A program made the translations under genes and the position numbers. From positions 1,054,001-1,118,000 of the forward strand of contig NZ_LT629748.1 in NCBI RefSeq assembly GCF_900105005.1: 64,000 nucleotides of DNA, written 5' to 3'. The notes below the pieces were generated by a model. That model searched no databases and was not told where the DNA came from. It saw nothing but the letters and a program-made list of their open reading frames with translations. Below are positions 56,020 to 63,951 of the stretch, piece by piece. The stretch is from Halopseudomonas litoralis. GTDB lineage: Bacteria; Pseudomonadota; Gammaproteobacteria; Pseudomonadales; Pseudomonadaceae. Numbering within the stretch: position 1 is the stretch's first letter; every line of letters starts with the position of its first letter.

Positions 56020-56700
56020 ATGCCCATGCGCAATTATCGCTGGCTTGAAGAGTACTGCCTGAACCGCTTCGGCTCACGGGAGGCGCTGGAGGCACGAATG
56101 CCGACACCGCCTCCTGTCGAGGACTTGCGCGCATTGAGTGATGACCGCTACCTGTCGACCATTGCTTTGCGGGTGTTTCGCGCGGGCCTCAAGCACAGCG
56201 TTGTGGATGCGCGCTGGCCGGCCTTCGAAGAGGCGTTCTTTGGTTTCGATCCGCATAAGGTGGTCCTGATGAGCAGCGAGCACATCGAGCGATTGATGCA
56301 GGACAAGCGGCTGATCCGCCATCTTGCCAAGTTGCGCAGTGTGCCGCGCAATGCTCAGATGGTGCTGGACCTCAATCATGAGTACGGCTGCATGGGTAAT
56401 CTGATCGCGGATTGGCCGAGCGATAATATTGTCGGCCTGTGGCGGTTGCTGGCCAAACGTGGCAATCAGCTCGGCGGGCTGTCGGTGCCGCGCTTTCTAC
56501 GCATGGTCGGCAAGGACACTTTCGTTACCACTGACGATGTGCTGGCCGCGCTGAAGGGCATGGGTGTGCTGGATCAGACCAAGGCCACCAGCCAGCGGGA
56601 CCTGGCATTGGTGCAGGAGGCTTTCAATCGCCTGGCCAGTGACAGCGGTCGTCCGTTGAGCCAGCTGTCGGCAATGCTGGCTTTCACAGTGAATCATTGA
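56020..56700 (+). CDS. DNA-3-methyladenine glycosylase I-like protein
   Basis: The 226-residue protein resembles the Adenine_glyco (Tag) family: DDRYLSTIALRVFRAGLKHSVVDARWPAFEEAFFGFDPHKV, LMQDKRLIRHLAKLRSVPRNAQMVLDL and a helix-hairpin-helix-like RFLRMVGKDTFVTTDDVLAAL. It lacks the N-terminal zinc-binding RCxW segment of E. coli Tag, so it is a divergent branch. It should excise alkylated bases, although this is untested. It starts six bases after ttcA, and co-transcription is likely. Confidence 0.8.
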   Translation: MPMRNYRWLEEYCLNRFGSREALEARMPTPPPVEDLRALSDDRYLSTIALRVFRAGLKHSVVDARWPAFEEAFFGFDPHKVVLMSSEHIERLMQDKRLIRHLAKLRSVPRNAQMVLDLNHEYGCMGNLIADWPSDNIVGLWRLLAKRGNQLGGLSVPRFLRMVGKDTFVTTDDVLAALKGMGVLDQTKATSQRDLALVQEAFNRLASDSGRPLSQLSAMLAFTVNH

Positions 56701-56791
56701 GTTACAAGCGAAGTCTGAACCTGAGTCTGGAAACTTGACGTTAAGTCCTTGTCAGGGCAAGGTTGTCGGGTAGTCGGGGCGAGGTTCTTGC

Positions 56792-57292
56792 ATGCGCGCT
56801 ATTCATCTGCTGGTGGTGTTGTCGTTGGCTGTTTTAGGCGGGTGCGCCAGCGCCCCGCAGACCGTCACGCCGCCGATTCCGAGTACGCCGCCCCCAGCCC
56901 CGAGCGCCAGCGCTGCCAGTCATGACGAGTTGCTGTTTCATGCCTTCAGTCTGGTGGGCACGCCATACCGTTACGGTGGCAGTTCGCCCGAGACGGGCTT
57001 CGACTGCAGCGGTCTGATCAATTATGTATACCGTGAGGCCGCAGGTGTGGCCCTGCCGCGCACGACCGCCGGGCTGAGTGCTTTGCCGGATACTACTCCG
57101 GTACGGTCGCTGATGCCGGGCGATCTGGTGTTGTTTTCCACGAGCGGCAAACGGGTTGATCATGCCGGTATCTATGTTGGCGATGGCCGATTCTTGCATG
57201 CGCCGAGTACCGGTGGCCGGGTTCGGGTGGATGATCTTCAGGCCAGCTATTGGCAACGTGCCTACGCCAGTGCACGTCGGGTTCTGAACTGA
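56792..57292 (+). CDS. NlpC/P60-family lipoprotein peptidase
   Basis: The 166-residue product has a lipoprotein signal (AVLGGC), a Pro/Ala/Ser linker and an NlpC/P60 domain. The catalytic Cys is in GFDCSGLINYVYRE, the His in VDHAGIYVGDG and the third polar residue in FLHAPS. It should cut peptide stems of peptidoglycan (DL-endopeptidase type), anchored to the outer membrane. Confidence 0.92.
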   Translation: MRAIHLLVVLSLAVLGGCASAPQTVTPPIPSTPPPAPSASAASHDELLFHAFSLVGTPYRYGGSSPETGFDCSGLINYVYREAAGVALPRTTAGLSALPDTTPVRSLMPGDLVLFSTSGKRVDHAGIYVGDGRFLHAPSTGGRVRVDDLQASYWQRAYASARRVLN

Positions 57293-57300
57293 CATCCTGG

Positions 57301-57372
57301 TTCTTATAGGAGTGGGCTTGCCCACGAACGGCCCGCAGAAAAGCTTCGCGGCCAAGGGCACCTCCTACAGAA
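57301..57372. repeat. REP-like fold-back (GTAGGAG / CTCCTAC type)
   Basis: The stretch starts TATAGGAGTGGGCTTGCCCA and ends GGGCACCTCCTACAG. The outer arms (TAGGAG and CTCCTA) and inner hairpin GTGGGCTTGCCCAC match the common Pseudomonas REP/BIME layout. It lies between two convergent genes and has no coding role. Confidence 0.65.
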
Positions 57373-57392
57373 CTCACTCCCGCATCAGGGTG

Positions 57393-58472
57393 CTACAGTG
57401 GCTGCACCCGGTCGATCAGCCGGTCCTTTTCCATCAGCTCCAGAAACTCATCGCCCAGGCGTTGGCTTTCGGCCATGGCTCGGCGCCAATATGTCTCGCG
57501 TCCGGCATCGTCACCGACAAAACGGCGATAATCCCGCCGGTCCGGCAGCTTGCCGTAGGGCAGGCTGGCCAAATAGGTCGGTGATGGCGCCGCCAGTAAC
57601 ACGTCACCAATCTGCCCGACGTTTGCCTTGCGCCATGGCAGGGCCTTGTCGAACCAGCCGGGCACCACACGACCCAAGAAATGCGGATACAGCACCACGC
57701 CGGGCGCGCGCCAGGGCAGGTCGAGGTGATAGTCGAGCAGCCCGCCGTCGCGGTAGACGCCCTGGCTGGCGCCGGGGATATCCCGGACCGCTTCCATGAC
57801 CATGGGGATCGAGCCGGAAGCCAGCAGCGCGGGCCGCAGGTTGTCGGCGGTCAAGGGCACGTAGCTGGTGACAAAGTCCTGCAGCTCGGCCAATGGTGGG
57901 CGAAGCCGCTGGTCATGCAGAATTATCCGCTCGAAATAGTGTTTGAGATGACGGCGGCCGAGGAGATTGGCGCCGATGACACCACCGAGGCCCAGTCCCA
58001 GACGCGAGGGGTGATCGTGCTGTAATAGGCGCAGGCTTTTTACCGCGACGACATTCAGGTGATACGCTGGATTGCTCAGAATGCTCTGGTCCTGGCCATC
58101 CAGCAGCTCGTCCAGCATCCGCCCGCAACGGCGGCTGATCTCCGTCACCGTAATGCCCTTGGGAAAACACTGGGCGGTATACAGCTCGCCCAGTCGGCGC
58201 AACCCTTCTACCGGGTCCGGCAGGCAGGCGCTGGCGAATCTCCAGCTGCCGATCGAGGCGCCGATCAGACTGCGCGGTTGCGGTGCGCGAGGCAGCCAGT
58301 CACCGAAGATGGCCATATCCAGACCCTGAATGCCCAGTGCCTTGGGCCCCCCGGCAGCGCCTGGAATGAGGTGTACGTCGGCCGGCTGCAAGCCGTGGCT
58401 GCGGATATGCTCAAGCGCTCGTTCACCAGCGCGCAGCGTGAGGGCAGGTTGGGCAATATGGATGGCGGTCAT
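57393..58472 (-). CDS. Patatin-like phospholipase-fold protein
   Basis: The 359-residue protein has the patatin elements: a glycine-rich oxyanion segment PGAAGGPKALGIQGL, the nucleophile elbow GASIGSWR (G-x-S-x-G) and the catalytic Asp in RDGGLLDYH. These form a Ser-Asp dyad expected to hydrolyse acyl esters. Neither signal peptide nor membrane helix is evident, so it is probably cytoplasmic. The substrate is unknown. Confidence 0.8.
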   Translation of the reverse strand: MTAIHIAQPALTLRAGERALEHIRSHGLQPADVHLIPGAAGGPKALGIQGLDMAIFGDWLPRAPQPRSLIGASIGSWRFASACLPDPVEGLRRLGELYTAQCFPKGITVTEISRRCGRMLDELLDGQDQSILSNPAYHLNVVAVKSLRLLQHDHPSRLGLGLGGVIGANLLGRRHLKHYFERIILHDQRLRPPLAELQDFVTSYVPLTADNLRPALLASGSIPMVMEAVRDIPGASQGVYRDGGLLDYHLDLPWRAPGVVLYPHFLGRVVPGWFDKALPWRKANVGQIGDVLLAAPSPTYLASLPYGKLPDRRDYRRFVGDDAGRETYWRRAMAESQRLGDEFLELMEKDRLIDRVQPL

Positions 58473-58487
58473 GCGGTTCCATGCACG

Positions 58488-58508
58488 GGCTCGAGATCGA
58501 CTCGAGCC
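58488..58508. promoter_or_regulatory. Inverted repeat between the patatin-like and PepSY genes
   Basis: GGCTCGAG-ATCGA-CTCGAGCC is a perfect eight-base inverted repeat with a five-base spacer, placed between divergent genes. It may be an operator. ATTTT follows on the plus strand, so a terminator is possible in form, but no plus-strand gene ends here. Confidence 0.45.
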
Positions 58509-58521
58509 ATTTTAAGGTTCA

Positions 58522-58549
58522 ATTCAGTTTCTCTGTCTATTATTCAGTT
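58522..58549 (+). promoter_or_regulatory. Direct repeat ATTCAGTT before the PepSY-two-component operon
   Basis: Two copies of ATTCAGTT at 58522-58529 and 58542-58549, 20 bases apart (two helical turns), lie 27-54 bases upstream of the first ATG. OmpR-family regulators bind direct repeats on one face of DNA, so these are candidate autoregulatory sites for the downstream response regulator. This is an inference. Confidence 0.35.
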
Positions 58550-58575
58550 GTATTCAAACAACGGAGCGACATGAT

Positions 58576-58884
58576 ATGAAAAAACTTATTGCACTGTCTT
58601 GCGCAGCTTTTCTGGGTCTGGGTTCGGCTGCCGTTTTCGCTGATGATGATGTCAGTTCCGCCGAAGCGGCCAAACTGGCTGAAGAAGGCAAGATCCAAAC
58701 GCTGGAAAGCCTGGAAGAAAAGGCCCTGTCAGTCAAGGCTGGTGAGATCACCGACCGTGACCTGGAGCACGAATATGGTCGCTACATCTACAAGCTGGAT
58801 GTGCGTGCCGCAGACGGCACCGACTGGGATATCGACATTGATGCCAGCACTGGAGAAGTCCTCAAAACAGAGCAAGATGACTGA
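58576..58884 (+). CDS. Exported PepSY-domain protein
   Basis: The 102-residue protein has a signal peptide (ends AVFA|DDD). A PepSY-like domain follows with [62 protein letters not shown]. It is periplasmic and may bind ligands or sense signals for the linked kinase. It is the first gene of a four-gene operon, and the stop overlaps the next start. Confidence 0.88.
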   Translation: MKKLIALSCAAFLGLGSAAVFADDDVSSAEAAKLAEEGKIQTLESLEEKALSVKAGEITDRDLEHEYGRYIYKLDVRAADGTDWDIDIDASTGEVLKTEQDD

Positions 58885-59209
58885 TCTGGTTTGGGTAATG
58901 AAGCCAGCCGCCTTGTGCGGCTGGCTTTGTTTTGGCTTGATGGTGGGCTGGTTACCCCAGGCATCGGCTGATGAGGTAGATCACGATGAGGCGCTGGAGT
59001 TGGCGGAGCAGGGGGTGATCCTGCCTCTGCAATCACTGATTGGCGATGCCTTGGGCCGTTACCCCGGCCGCTTTCTCGAGGCCGAACTTGAATACGACGA
59101 CGGCCGGTATATCTACGAGCTGGAAATAGTCACCCGCGATCGGCGAGTGCTGGATCTTGAATACGACGCCGTGAGCGGCAAATTGCTTGATGTGGATGAG
59201 GACGACTGA
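58877..59209 (+). CDS. Second exported PepSY-domain protein
   Basis: The protein is 110 residues from ATG 58877, which overlaps the previous stop by eight bases; ATG 58898 gives a shorter signal peptide and is an alternative. After the signal (ends QASA|DEV) come [20 protein letters not shown] and [37 protein letters not shown], parallel to the first PepSY protein. The two probably arose by duplication. The TGA overlaps the response regulator ATG by one base. Confidence 0.85.
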   Translation: MTDLVWVMKPAALCGWLCFGLMVGWLPQASADEVDHDEALELAEQGVILPLQSLIGDALGRYPGRFLEAELEYDDGRYIYELEIVTRDRRVLDLEYDAVSGKLLDVDEDD

Positions 59210-59880
59210 TGCGGCTGCTGCTGGCTGAAGACAATATTGCCCTGGCTGATACGCTCAGTGCCAGCCTGAAACAGGCCGGTTATGCGGTGGATTGGCGAGC
59301 TGATGGCCGCGATGTGCAGCTGCTCGGCGAACAGGAGCCTTATGATCTTTGTGTTCTCGATCTGGGACTGCCCGGGCGCGGCGGCCTTGAAGTCTTACAG
59401 GCCTGGCGCGAGCAGGGCAGCGCCATGCCGGTGCTGGTGCTCACCGCACGGGGTAGCTGGACCGAGCGCGTCGAAGGTCTGCGCGCCGGCGCTGATGATT
59501 ACCTGACCAAGCCTTTTCATCCTGAAGAGCTGCTGTTGCGTATCCAGGGGCTGTTACGCCGCAGTCATGGCCGTGAGCCGCAGAATCAGCTGCGCGCGGC
59601 GGGCCTGACCCTTCATGAAGACAGCCAGCAAGTGTCCGGCCCGGGGCTGGATGCGGCGCAGTTGTCGGCCAGTGAGTTTCGGCTGTTGCGCTGCTTCATG
59701 CTGCAGGCGGGGAAGCTGGTATCCAAGGCCAAGCTGGCAGAACACCTATATGACTATGAAGCCGAGCGCGACTCGAACGTGATCGAGGTGCAGATCAATC
59801 ATCTGCGGCGCAAGCTGGGCAAACAGGCGATCGAGACCCGGCGTGGTCAGGGCTACGTGCTGGTGGGCCTGGATTCGTGA
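59209..59880 (+). CDS. OmpR-family response regulator
   Basis: The 223-residue regulator has an N-terminal receiver domain with the acidic pocket LAEDN and phospho-acceptor Asp51 in [12 protein letters not shown]. The later TARGSW and [14 protein letters not shown] hold the conserved Thr and Lys. The C-terminal winged helix carries [31 protein letters not shown] and [16 protein letters not shown]. It belongs to the PhoP/QseB-like group and probably controls its own operon. Confidence 0.94.
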   Translation: MRLLLAEDNIALADTLSASLKQAGYAVDWRADGRDVQLLGEQEPYDLCVLDLGLPGRGGLEVLQAWREQGSAMPVLVLTARGSWTERVEGLRAGADDYLTKPFHPEELLLRIQGLLRRSHGREPQNQLRAAGLTLHEDSQQVSGPGLDAAQLSASEFRLLRCFMLQAGKLVSKAKLAEHLYDYEAERDSNVIEVQINHLRRKLGKQAIETRRGQGYVLVGLDS

Positions 59881-61184
59881 AGTCCATCGGTCGCCAGCTT
59901 GGCGGTGGCTTGCTGCTGGTGCTGCTGCTCACGGTGATGCTGGTCGGCCAGGGCAGTGTCTGGCTGTTCGATCGGGCGCTGCGGGATTATCTGAGTAACG
60001 ATCTGCAACGGGAGACCGACGCGTTGCTGGCGGCGCTGATGCCGGGTGCGGATGGGTTGTATCTCGACCTGCAGCGCGTCAGCCCCGATTACCAGCGACC
60101 CTTTTCCGGGCGCTATTTCGTGTTGCAGACCACGGAGCGCTGGCGTTCACGTTCGTTGTGGGATCAGCGCCTGCCACTGGATGCTGAAGGATTGGAAAAT
60201 ACTTTGATACCCGGTCCGGCGGGGCAACGATTGCTGGTGCATTCGGGGCGCTTCAGCAAGTTGGGTGAGTCGGTGAGCATCAGTGTGGCGATGGACTATC
60301 AGCCGCTGCTGCAGGCGTTTTCCCGCGCCAGATTGTGGCTCTGGAGTCTTGGTGGCCTGGCAGTGGTTGTCAGTCTGTTGATTCAGCAAGGGCTGTTGCG
60401 CCGTGCATTGCGACCGCTGCATCGCTCCCGCCGCGAGCTGTCGGAATGGCACGCCGGCCAGCGGCTGGTGCTCAGTGATGACGTGCCGCAGGAGCTTGTG
60501 CCTCTGGTTGGCCAGATCAATCACCTGGGCGCACAGGTCGAACAGACCATTCAGCGTTCGCGCAAAGGTGTTGGTGATCTTGGTCACGCATTGAAAACGC
60601 CGTTGGCGGTGACCGAGAGTCTGGTGCGTCAGGCTGATCTGGACGCTGAAGCGAAGCAGGCTATTACCGCGCAGCTGGAGGGTATCCGTCGGCAATTGGA
60701 GCGGGCATTGCAACGCTCGCGTCTGGCGCCGGAGAGTCAGGCGGGAAAACGGTTCAGTCCCCGGCAGGATCTGCCCTGGCTGATGGACTCGCTGCGGCAG
60801 ATACACGGTGAACGGGTACGTATAAGCGCCCCGGAGAATGCGGGCGCAGAGTGGCCCTTCGAGCGCGAAGACATGCTGGAATTGCTGGGTAATCTGCTTG
60901 ATAACGCCTGCAAGTGGGCGGACGGTCTGGTGCGGGTAGATTGGCAGTTGAGTGGTCAGCTGTTACAGCTGCAGGTAGAGGACGACGGCCGGGGGATTGA
61001 TGGCGCAGATAGAGACAGGGTGTTGCGCCGCGGTACCCGGCTGGATGAAAGCGTCAGCGGGCATGGGTTCGGTCTGGCGATCGTCGGCGATCTGGTCGAG
61101 GTATATGGTGGAGAGCTGGAGCTGCAGGACAGCGAACTGGGTGGACTGGCCGTGCGGGTGAGACTGCCTGTGTCGCGCAGATAA
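59877..61184 (+). CDS. PhoQ-like sensor histidine kinase
   Basis: The 435-residue kinase has two membrane helices (about 10-32 and 155-175) around a periplasmic sensor of about 120 residues. The dimerisation helix has phospho-acceptor His237 in [13 protein letters not shown], an H-box form found in PhoQ-type kinases. The ATPase domain shows [10 protein letters not shown] (N box), VEDDGRGID (G1) and GHGFGLAIV (G2). It overlaps the regulator by four bases. The signal is unknown; PhoQ-like proteins sense cations or peptides. The linked PepSY proteins may contribute. Confidence 0.92.
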   Translation: MKSIGRQLGGGLLLVLLLTVMLVGQGSVWLFDRALRDYLSNDLQRETDALLAALMPGADGLYLDLQRVSPDYQRPFSGRYFVLQTTERWRSRSLWDQRLPLDAEGLENTLIPGPAGQRLLVHSGRFSKLGESVSISVAMDYQPLLQAFSRARLWLWSLGGLAVVVSLLIQQGLLRRALRPLHRSRRELSEWHAGQRLVLSDDVPQELVPLVGQINHLGAQVEQTIQRSRKGVGDLGHALKTPLAVTESLVRQADLDAEAKQAITAQLEGIRRQLERALQRSRLAPESQAGKRFSPRQDLPWLMDSLRQIHGERVRISAPENAGAEWPFEREDMLELLGNLLDNACKWADGLVRVDWQLSGQLLQLQVEDDGRGIDGADRDRVLRRGTRLDESVSGHGFGLAIVGDLVEVYGGELELQDSELGGLAVRVRLPVSRR

Positions 61185-61211
61185 CAACCACTCCCCACCC
61201 TAGATCGTTTG

Positions 61212-61221
61212 TATGGTTCAT
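61212..61221 (+). repeat. Left subterminal inverted repeat of the IS110-family element
   Basis: TATGGTTCAT is the exact reverse complement of ATGAACCATA at 62388-62397. It lies two bases inside the left junction and the right copy lies four bases inside the right one. Confidence 0.8.
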
Positions 61222-61400
61222 CTGCAGGTCCAAAATGGACCTGTCAGGGTGGAGGGGCTCAATCGTTTTCCGGCCTTTCGGCACGGACTGTGGGAGATTT
61301 CGCCCCACCCTCACCATAAACGCCAATAGAGAATCCATCGGCAGAGCCAAGCCGCTCAGACCGACGATACGTCGCAAGCCAGCGTCTGGTGAGCCCTGAC
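61222..61400 (+). ncRNA. Predicted bridge RNA of the IS110-family element
   Basis: The left noncoding region folds by eye into three parts. First is a 5' hairpin, CAGGTCC-AAAAT-GGACCTG (61225-61243). Second is a stem AGGGTGG (61246-61252) with CCACCCT (61305-61311), extended by GGC/GCC. It encloses an internal loop with ATCGTT (61262-61267) on the 5' side, an apical CCGGCC-TTTC-GGCaCGG hairpin, and GTGGGA (61290-61295) on the 3' side. Third is a stem CACCA (61312-61316) with TGGTG (61387-61391), plus ACGC/GCGT, around a loop carrying AGAATC (61330-61335). This is the order known for IS110 bridge RNAs: 5' stem, target loop, donor loop. ATCGTT equals the left target half and GTGGGA is complementary to TCCCAC on the right. 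AGAATC equals the element's right end. Exact RNA ends are unknown. Confidence 0.72.
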
Positions 61401-61434
61401 AAGTCAAAGACTACTTTAGCTTGGAGGACGCGCC

Positions 61435-62373
61435 ATGACAAAATCTGTTGAATCTATCCTGGTGGGTATCGATGTCAGCAAGGCGGAGCTGGTGATCGCT
61501 CGCAGTGACGCCCCTCAGATCGACACGATCAACAACTCCCCCAGCGCTATTAAGCGCTGGTTGAAGTCGTTGCCGCAGGGCTCAAGGATCGCGCTGGAAG
61601 CCACCGGAATTTATCATCGGCAACTGGCCACGCTGGCTCATGCAGCAGCACACCCGCTCTACTTACTGGATGGTTATCGGCTCAGCCGTTACCGCGATGG
61701 GGTAGGTACCCGGGCCAAGACCGACCCGTCTGATGCCAGACTGATCCTGCGTTATTTGAGCAACGAGCTTGAGGAGCTCAAGCCTTGGATCCCTGCCCAT
61801 GATGCGTTTTACCGCATCCAAAGCCTGATGCGCCGTCGAGCCTCGCTGGTTCATACCCGAGTAGCGTTGAGCCAGAGCTTGCAGGATGTACCTGAGTTGA
61901 AGCAGGCGAGCAAACAGCTGGATACCCATATCCGTCGCGTTGAGCTGCTGATTACCCAGCGCCTGAAGCAGGCCTTGGCAGACGTAGGCTGGGACGCAGA
62001 TGCAAAACGCTGCATGGACATCGAAGGCATTGGCGAGCTGAGCTCAATGGCACTCGCCAACACCTTCCACCGAGGTCGCTTCAAGAGCAGTGACGCCTTC
62101 ATCGCTTACCTGGGGATGGATGTCAAAGTCCGAGACTCTGGCAAGCAGGCAGGCCGACGAAAACTCACCAAGAAAGGCGACCCGGAATTACGCCGCCTGC
62201 TCTACAACGCGGCTATGGCTGCCCGTAAAACCGCTGCCTGGAAGGCGTTATACGAGACCTATCTATCACAGGGACTCAAGCCCATCCAGGCGCTGATCAA
62301 GCTGGCAAGAAAGTTGGCGCGCATTGCCTTTGCCTTGATGCAGAATCAAACGGTTTATCGGCCCAAAACCTGA
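61435..62373 (+). CDS. IS110-family transposase (DEDD recombinase)
   Basis: The 312-residue enzyme has the N-terminal RuvC-like DEDD domain with Asp13 (GIDVSK), Glu55 (LEATG), Asp97 and Asp100 (KTDPSDA). A coiled helical middle (about 120-185) leads to the C-terminal Tnp20 domain with MDIEGIGELSSMALAN, AFIAYLGMDVKVRDSGK and GDPELRRLLYNAA. Ser235 is the likely catalytic serine. All key residues are intact, so it may be active. It uses RNA-guided cut-and-paste through a circular form in characterised relatives. GGAGG lies before the ATG. Confidence 0.95.
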   Translation: MTKSVESILVGIDVSKAELVIARSDAPQIDTINNSPSAIKRWLKSLPQGSRIALEATGIYHRQLATLAHAAAHPLYLLDGYRLSRYRDGVGTRAKTDPSDARLILRYLSNELEELKPWIPAHDAFYRIQSLMRRRASLVHTRVALSQSLQDVPELKQASKQLDTHIRRVELLITQRLKQALADVGWDADAKRCMDIEGIGELSSMALANTFHRGRFKSSDAFIAYLGMDVKVRDSGKQAGRRKLTKKGDPELRRLLYNAAMAARKTAAWKALYETYLSQGLKPIQALIKLARKLARIAFALMQNQTVYRPKT

Positions 62374-62401
62374 TAAAAGGGGTTGGCATGAACCATAGAA
62401 T

Positions 62402-62459
62402 CTCCCACGCTCCCGCGTGGGAATGAATGCTGGGATGCTCTGCGTCCCAGTTCTGGCGT
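62402..62459 (+). repeat. Right part of the palindromic repeat split by the IS110-family element
   Basis: CCCACGC-TCCC-GCGTGGG (62404-62421) and GGGATGC-TCT-GCGTCCC form the two hairpins of the dispersed repeat. Its first seven bases, GATCGTT, lie on the other side of the element at 61203-61209. Confidence 0.8.
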
Positions 62460-62476
62460 TGTGCAGGTGGTTGGTC

Positions 62477-62529
62477 GGGACGCAGGAGCGTCCAGGGCTT
62501 GGCTCCCACGCTGGAGCGTGGGAGCCATC
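62477..62529 (-). repeat. Inverted copy of the palindromic repeat unit
   Basis: GGGACGC-AGGA-GCGTCC and CCCACGC-TGGA-GCGTGGG lie in the opposite direction to the previous unit, forming a head-to-head pair. It lies between the IS and the transporter gene's end. Confidence 0.75.
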
Positions 62530-62556
62530 AGCTGAGGCGATCAGTTGGGAGCTAGC

Positions 62557-63879
62557 TCAGAGCACCATCGCCGCCAGCCAGCCGAAGGCGATCAGCGGCA
62601 GGTTGTAGTGCAGGAAGGTGGGCACCACGGTATCCCAGATATGGCTGTGCTGGCCATCGGCATTCAGGCCGGCAGTGGGTCCGAGTGTGGAGTCGGAAGC
62701 CGGCGAGCCGGCGTCGCCCAGTGCGGCAGCGGTGCCGACCAGAGAGATAATCGCCAGCGGGCTGAAGCCGAGCTGCATGGCCAGAGGCACGTAGATGGCG
62801 GCGATGATCGGAATGGTCGAGAAGGACGAGCCGATACCCAGCGTGATCAGCAGTCCCACTATCAGCATCAGCAAGGCGGCCAGCGCCTTGTTGTCACCGA
62901 TGGCGGTGGCGGAACTGGTGACCATGGTCTCGATGTGGCCGGTGGCTTGCATTACCGAGGCGAAGCCGTTGGCGGCGATCATGATGAAGCCGATCATGGC
63001 CATCATCTTCATGCCTTCGGTAAACAGATTGTCGGCCTCGCGCCAGCGCACTACACCCGACACGGAGAACACGATGAAGCCAGCCAGCGCGCCCATGATC
63101 ATCGAGTCCAGCCACAGCTGGATGGAGAAGGCAGCGATCACGGCGATCAGGGCTACCAGCAGCGTCTTGGGTGTGTAGCCGACCTTCTCAGCTGACTCAC
63201 CGGTATTGCCCACCGCAGCGGCGGCGTACTCACGGCGCTTGCGGTAGCTGAAGAAGGCTACCCCCAGGCCGAACAGCATACCCAGCGCCGGCAGCGCCAT
63301 GGCATGCATGACGTTGAGGCCGGTGATATCCAGACCACCATCCTGAACGTTGGCCAGCAGGATGTCGTTGAGGAAGATGCCACCGAAACCCACCGGCAGA
63401 AACATGTAGGGCGTGATCAGACCGAAGGTGAGGACGCAGGCGACCAGGCGGCGGTCCAACCTCAGCTTGCCCATGACGAACAGCAGCGGCGGCACCAGCA
63501 ACGGAATGAAGGCAATATGGATCGGCAGGATGTTCTGCGAGGCCATGGCTACTGCCAGCAGCATGACCAGCAGGATGAGGCGCAGTTTGCCGGTACCACC
63601 CTCGCGCTGGCTATTGATCATATTCAGCGCCCGGTCAGCCAGCGCCTGGGCGGTGCCTGACTTGGCGATGGCCACCGCGAAAGCGCCGAGCAGGGCGTAG
63701 CTCAATGCAACGTTGGCACCTTTACCCAGGCCTTTCTGAAAGGTCTCAAGGGTCGCGTCCAGGCTCAGACCACCGAGCAGACCGCCGGTGACTGCGCCGA
63801 TGATCAGCGCGACGACTACGTGCACTCGGCACAGACTCAGAATCAGCATTACTGCAACTGCAACGACCACTGCGTTCAT
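62557..63879 (-). CDS. Na+/H+ antiporter-family (YuiF-like) transporter
   Basis: The 440-residue polytopic protein has about twelve helices. It shows [23 protein letters not shown] at the start, a [26 protein letters not shown] segment and the C-terminal [44 protein letters not shown]. This matches the Na_H_antiporter (NhaC/YuiF-like) group. Members are sodium/proton antiporters or amino-acid (histidine) transporters, so the substrate is open. Confidence 0.85.
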   Translation of the reverse strand: MNAVVVAVAVMLILSLCRVHVVVALIIGAVTGGLLGGLSLDATLETFQKGLGKGANVALSYALLGAFAVAIAKSGTAQALADRALNMINSQREGGTGKLRLILLVMLLAVAMASQNILPIHIAFIPLLVPPLLFVMGKLRLDRRLVACVLTFGLITPYMFLPVGFGGIFLNDILLANVQDGGLDITGLNVMHAMALPALGMLFGLGVAFFSYRKRREYAAAAVGNTGESAEKVGYTPKTLLVALIAVIAAFSIQLWLDSMIMGALAGFIVFSVSGVVRWREADNLFTEGMKMMAMIGFIMIAANGFASVMQATGHIETMVTSSATAIGDNKALAALLMLIVGLLITLGIGSSFSTIPIIAAIYVPLAMQLGFSPLAIISLVGTAAALGDAGSPASDSTLGPTAGLNADGQHSHIWDTVVPTFLHYNLPLIAFGWLAAMVL

Positions 63880-63951
63880 GGTTACATCCTGTGTGAAAAA
63901 ATGACTTGCAAAGGGGCAGGGCGCGTACTCTGCCGGATGGCCGGGATGCTG

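Larger units (their letters stand above)
61208..62403 (+). mobile_element. IS110-family insertion sequence, complete
   Basis: The element spans about 1.2 kb. The left junction reads GATCGTT|TGTATGG (61203-61216) and the right junction AGAATCT|CCCACGC (62397-62410). Joining the flanks restores GATCGTTCCCACGC, the start of the dispersed palindromic repeat, so the element split one unit. Ten-base subterminal inverted repeats TATGGTTCAT (61212-61221) and ATGAACCATA (62388-62397) lie near the ends. The core base at both ends is T, or YT if two bases. No target duplication beyond this is seen, as expected of IS110. Confidence 0.88.

Noticed and set aside
62374-62402. A bridge RNA after the transposase gene, as in the IS1111 group.
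   Set aside because: Only 14 bases separate the stop codon from the right inverted repeat, too little for such an RNA, while the 5' region shows the full fold.
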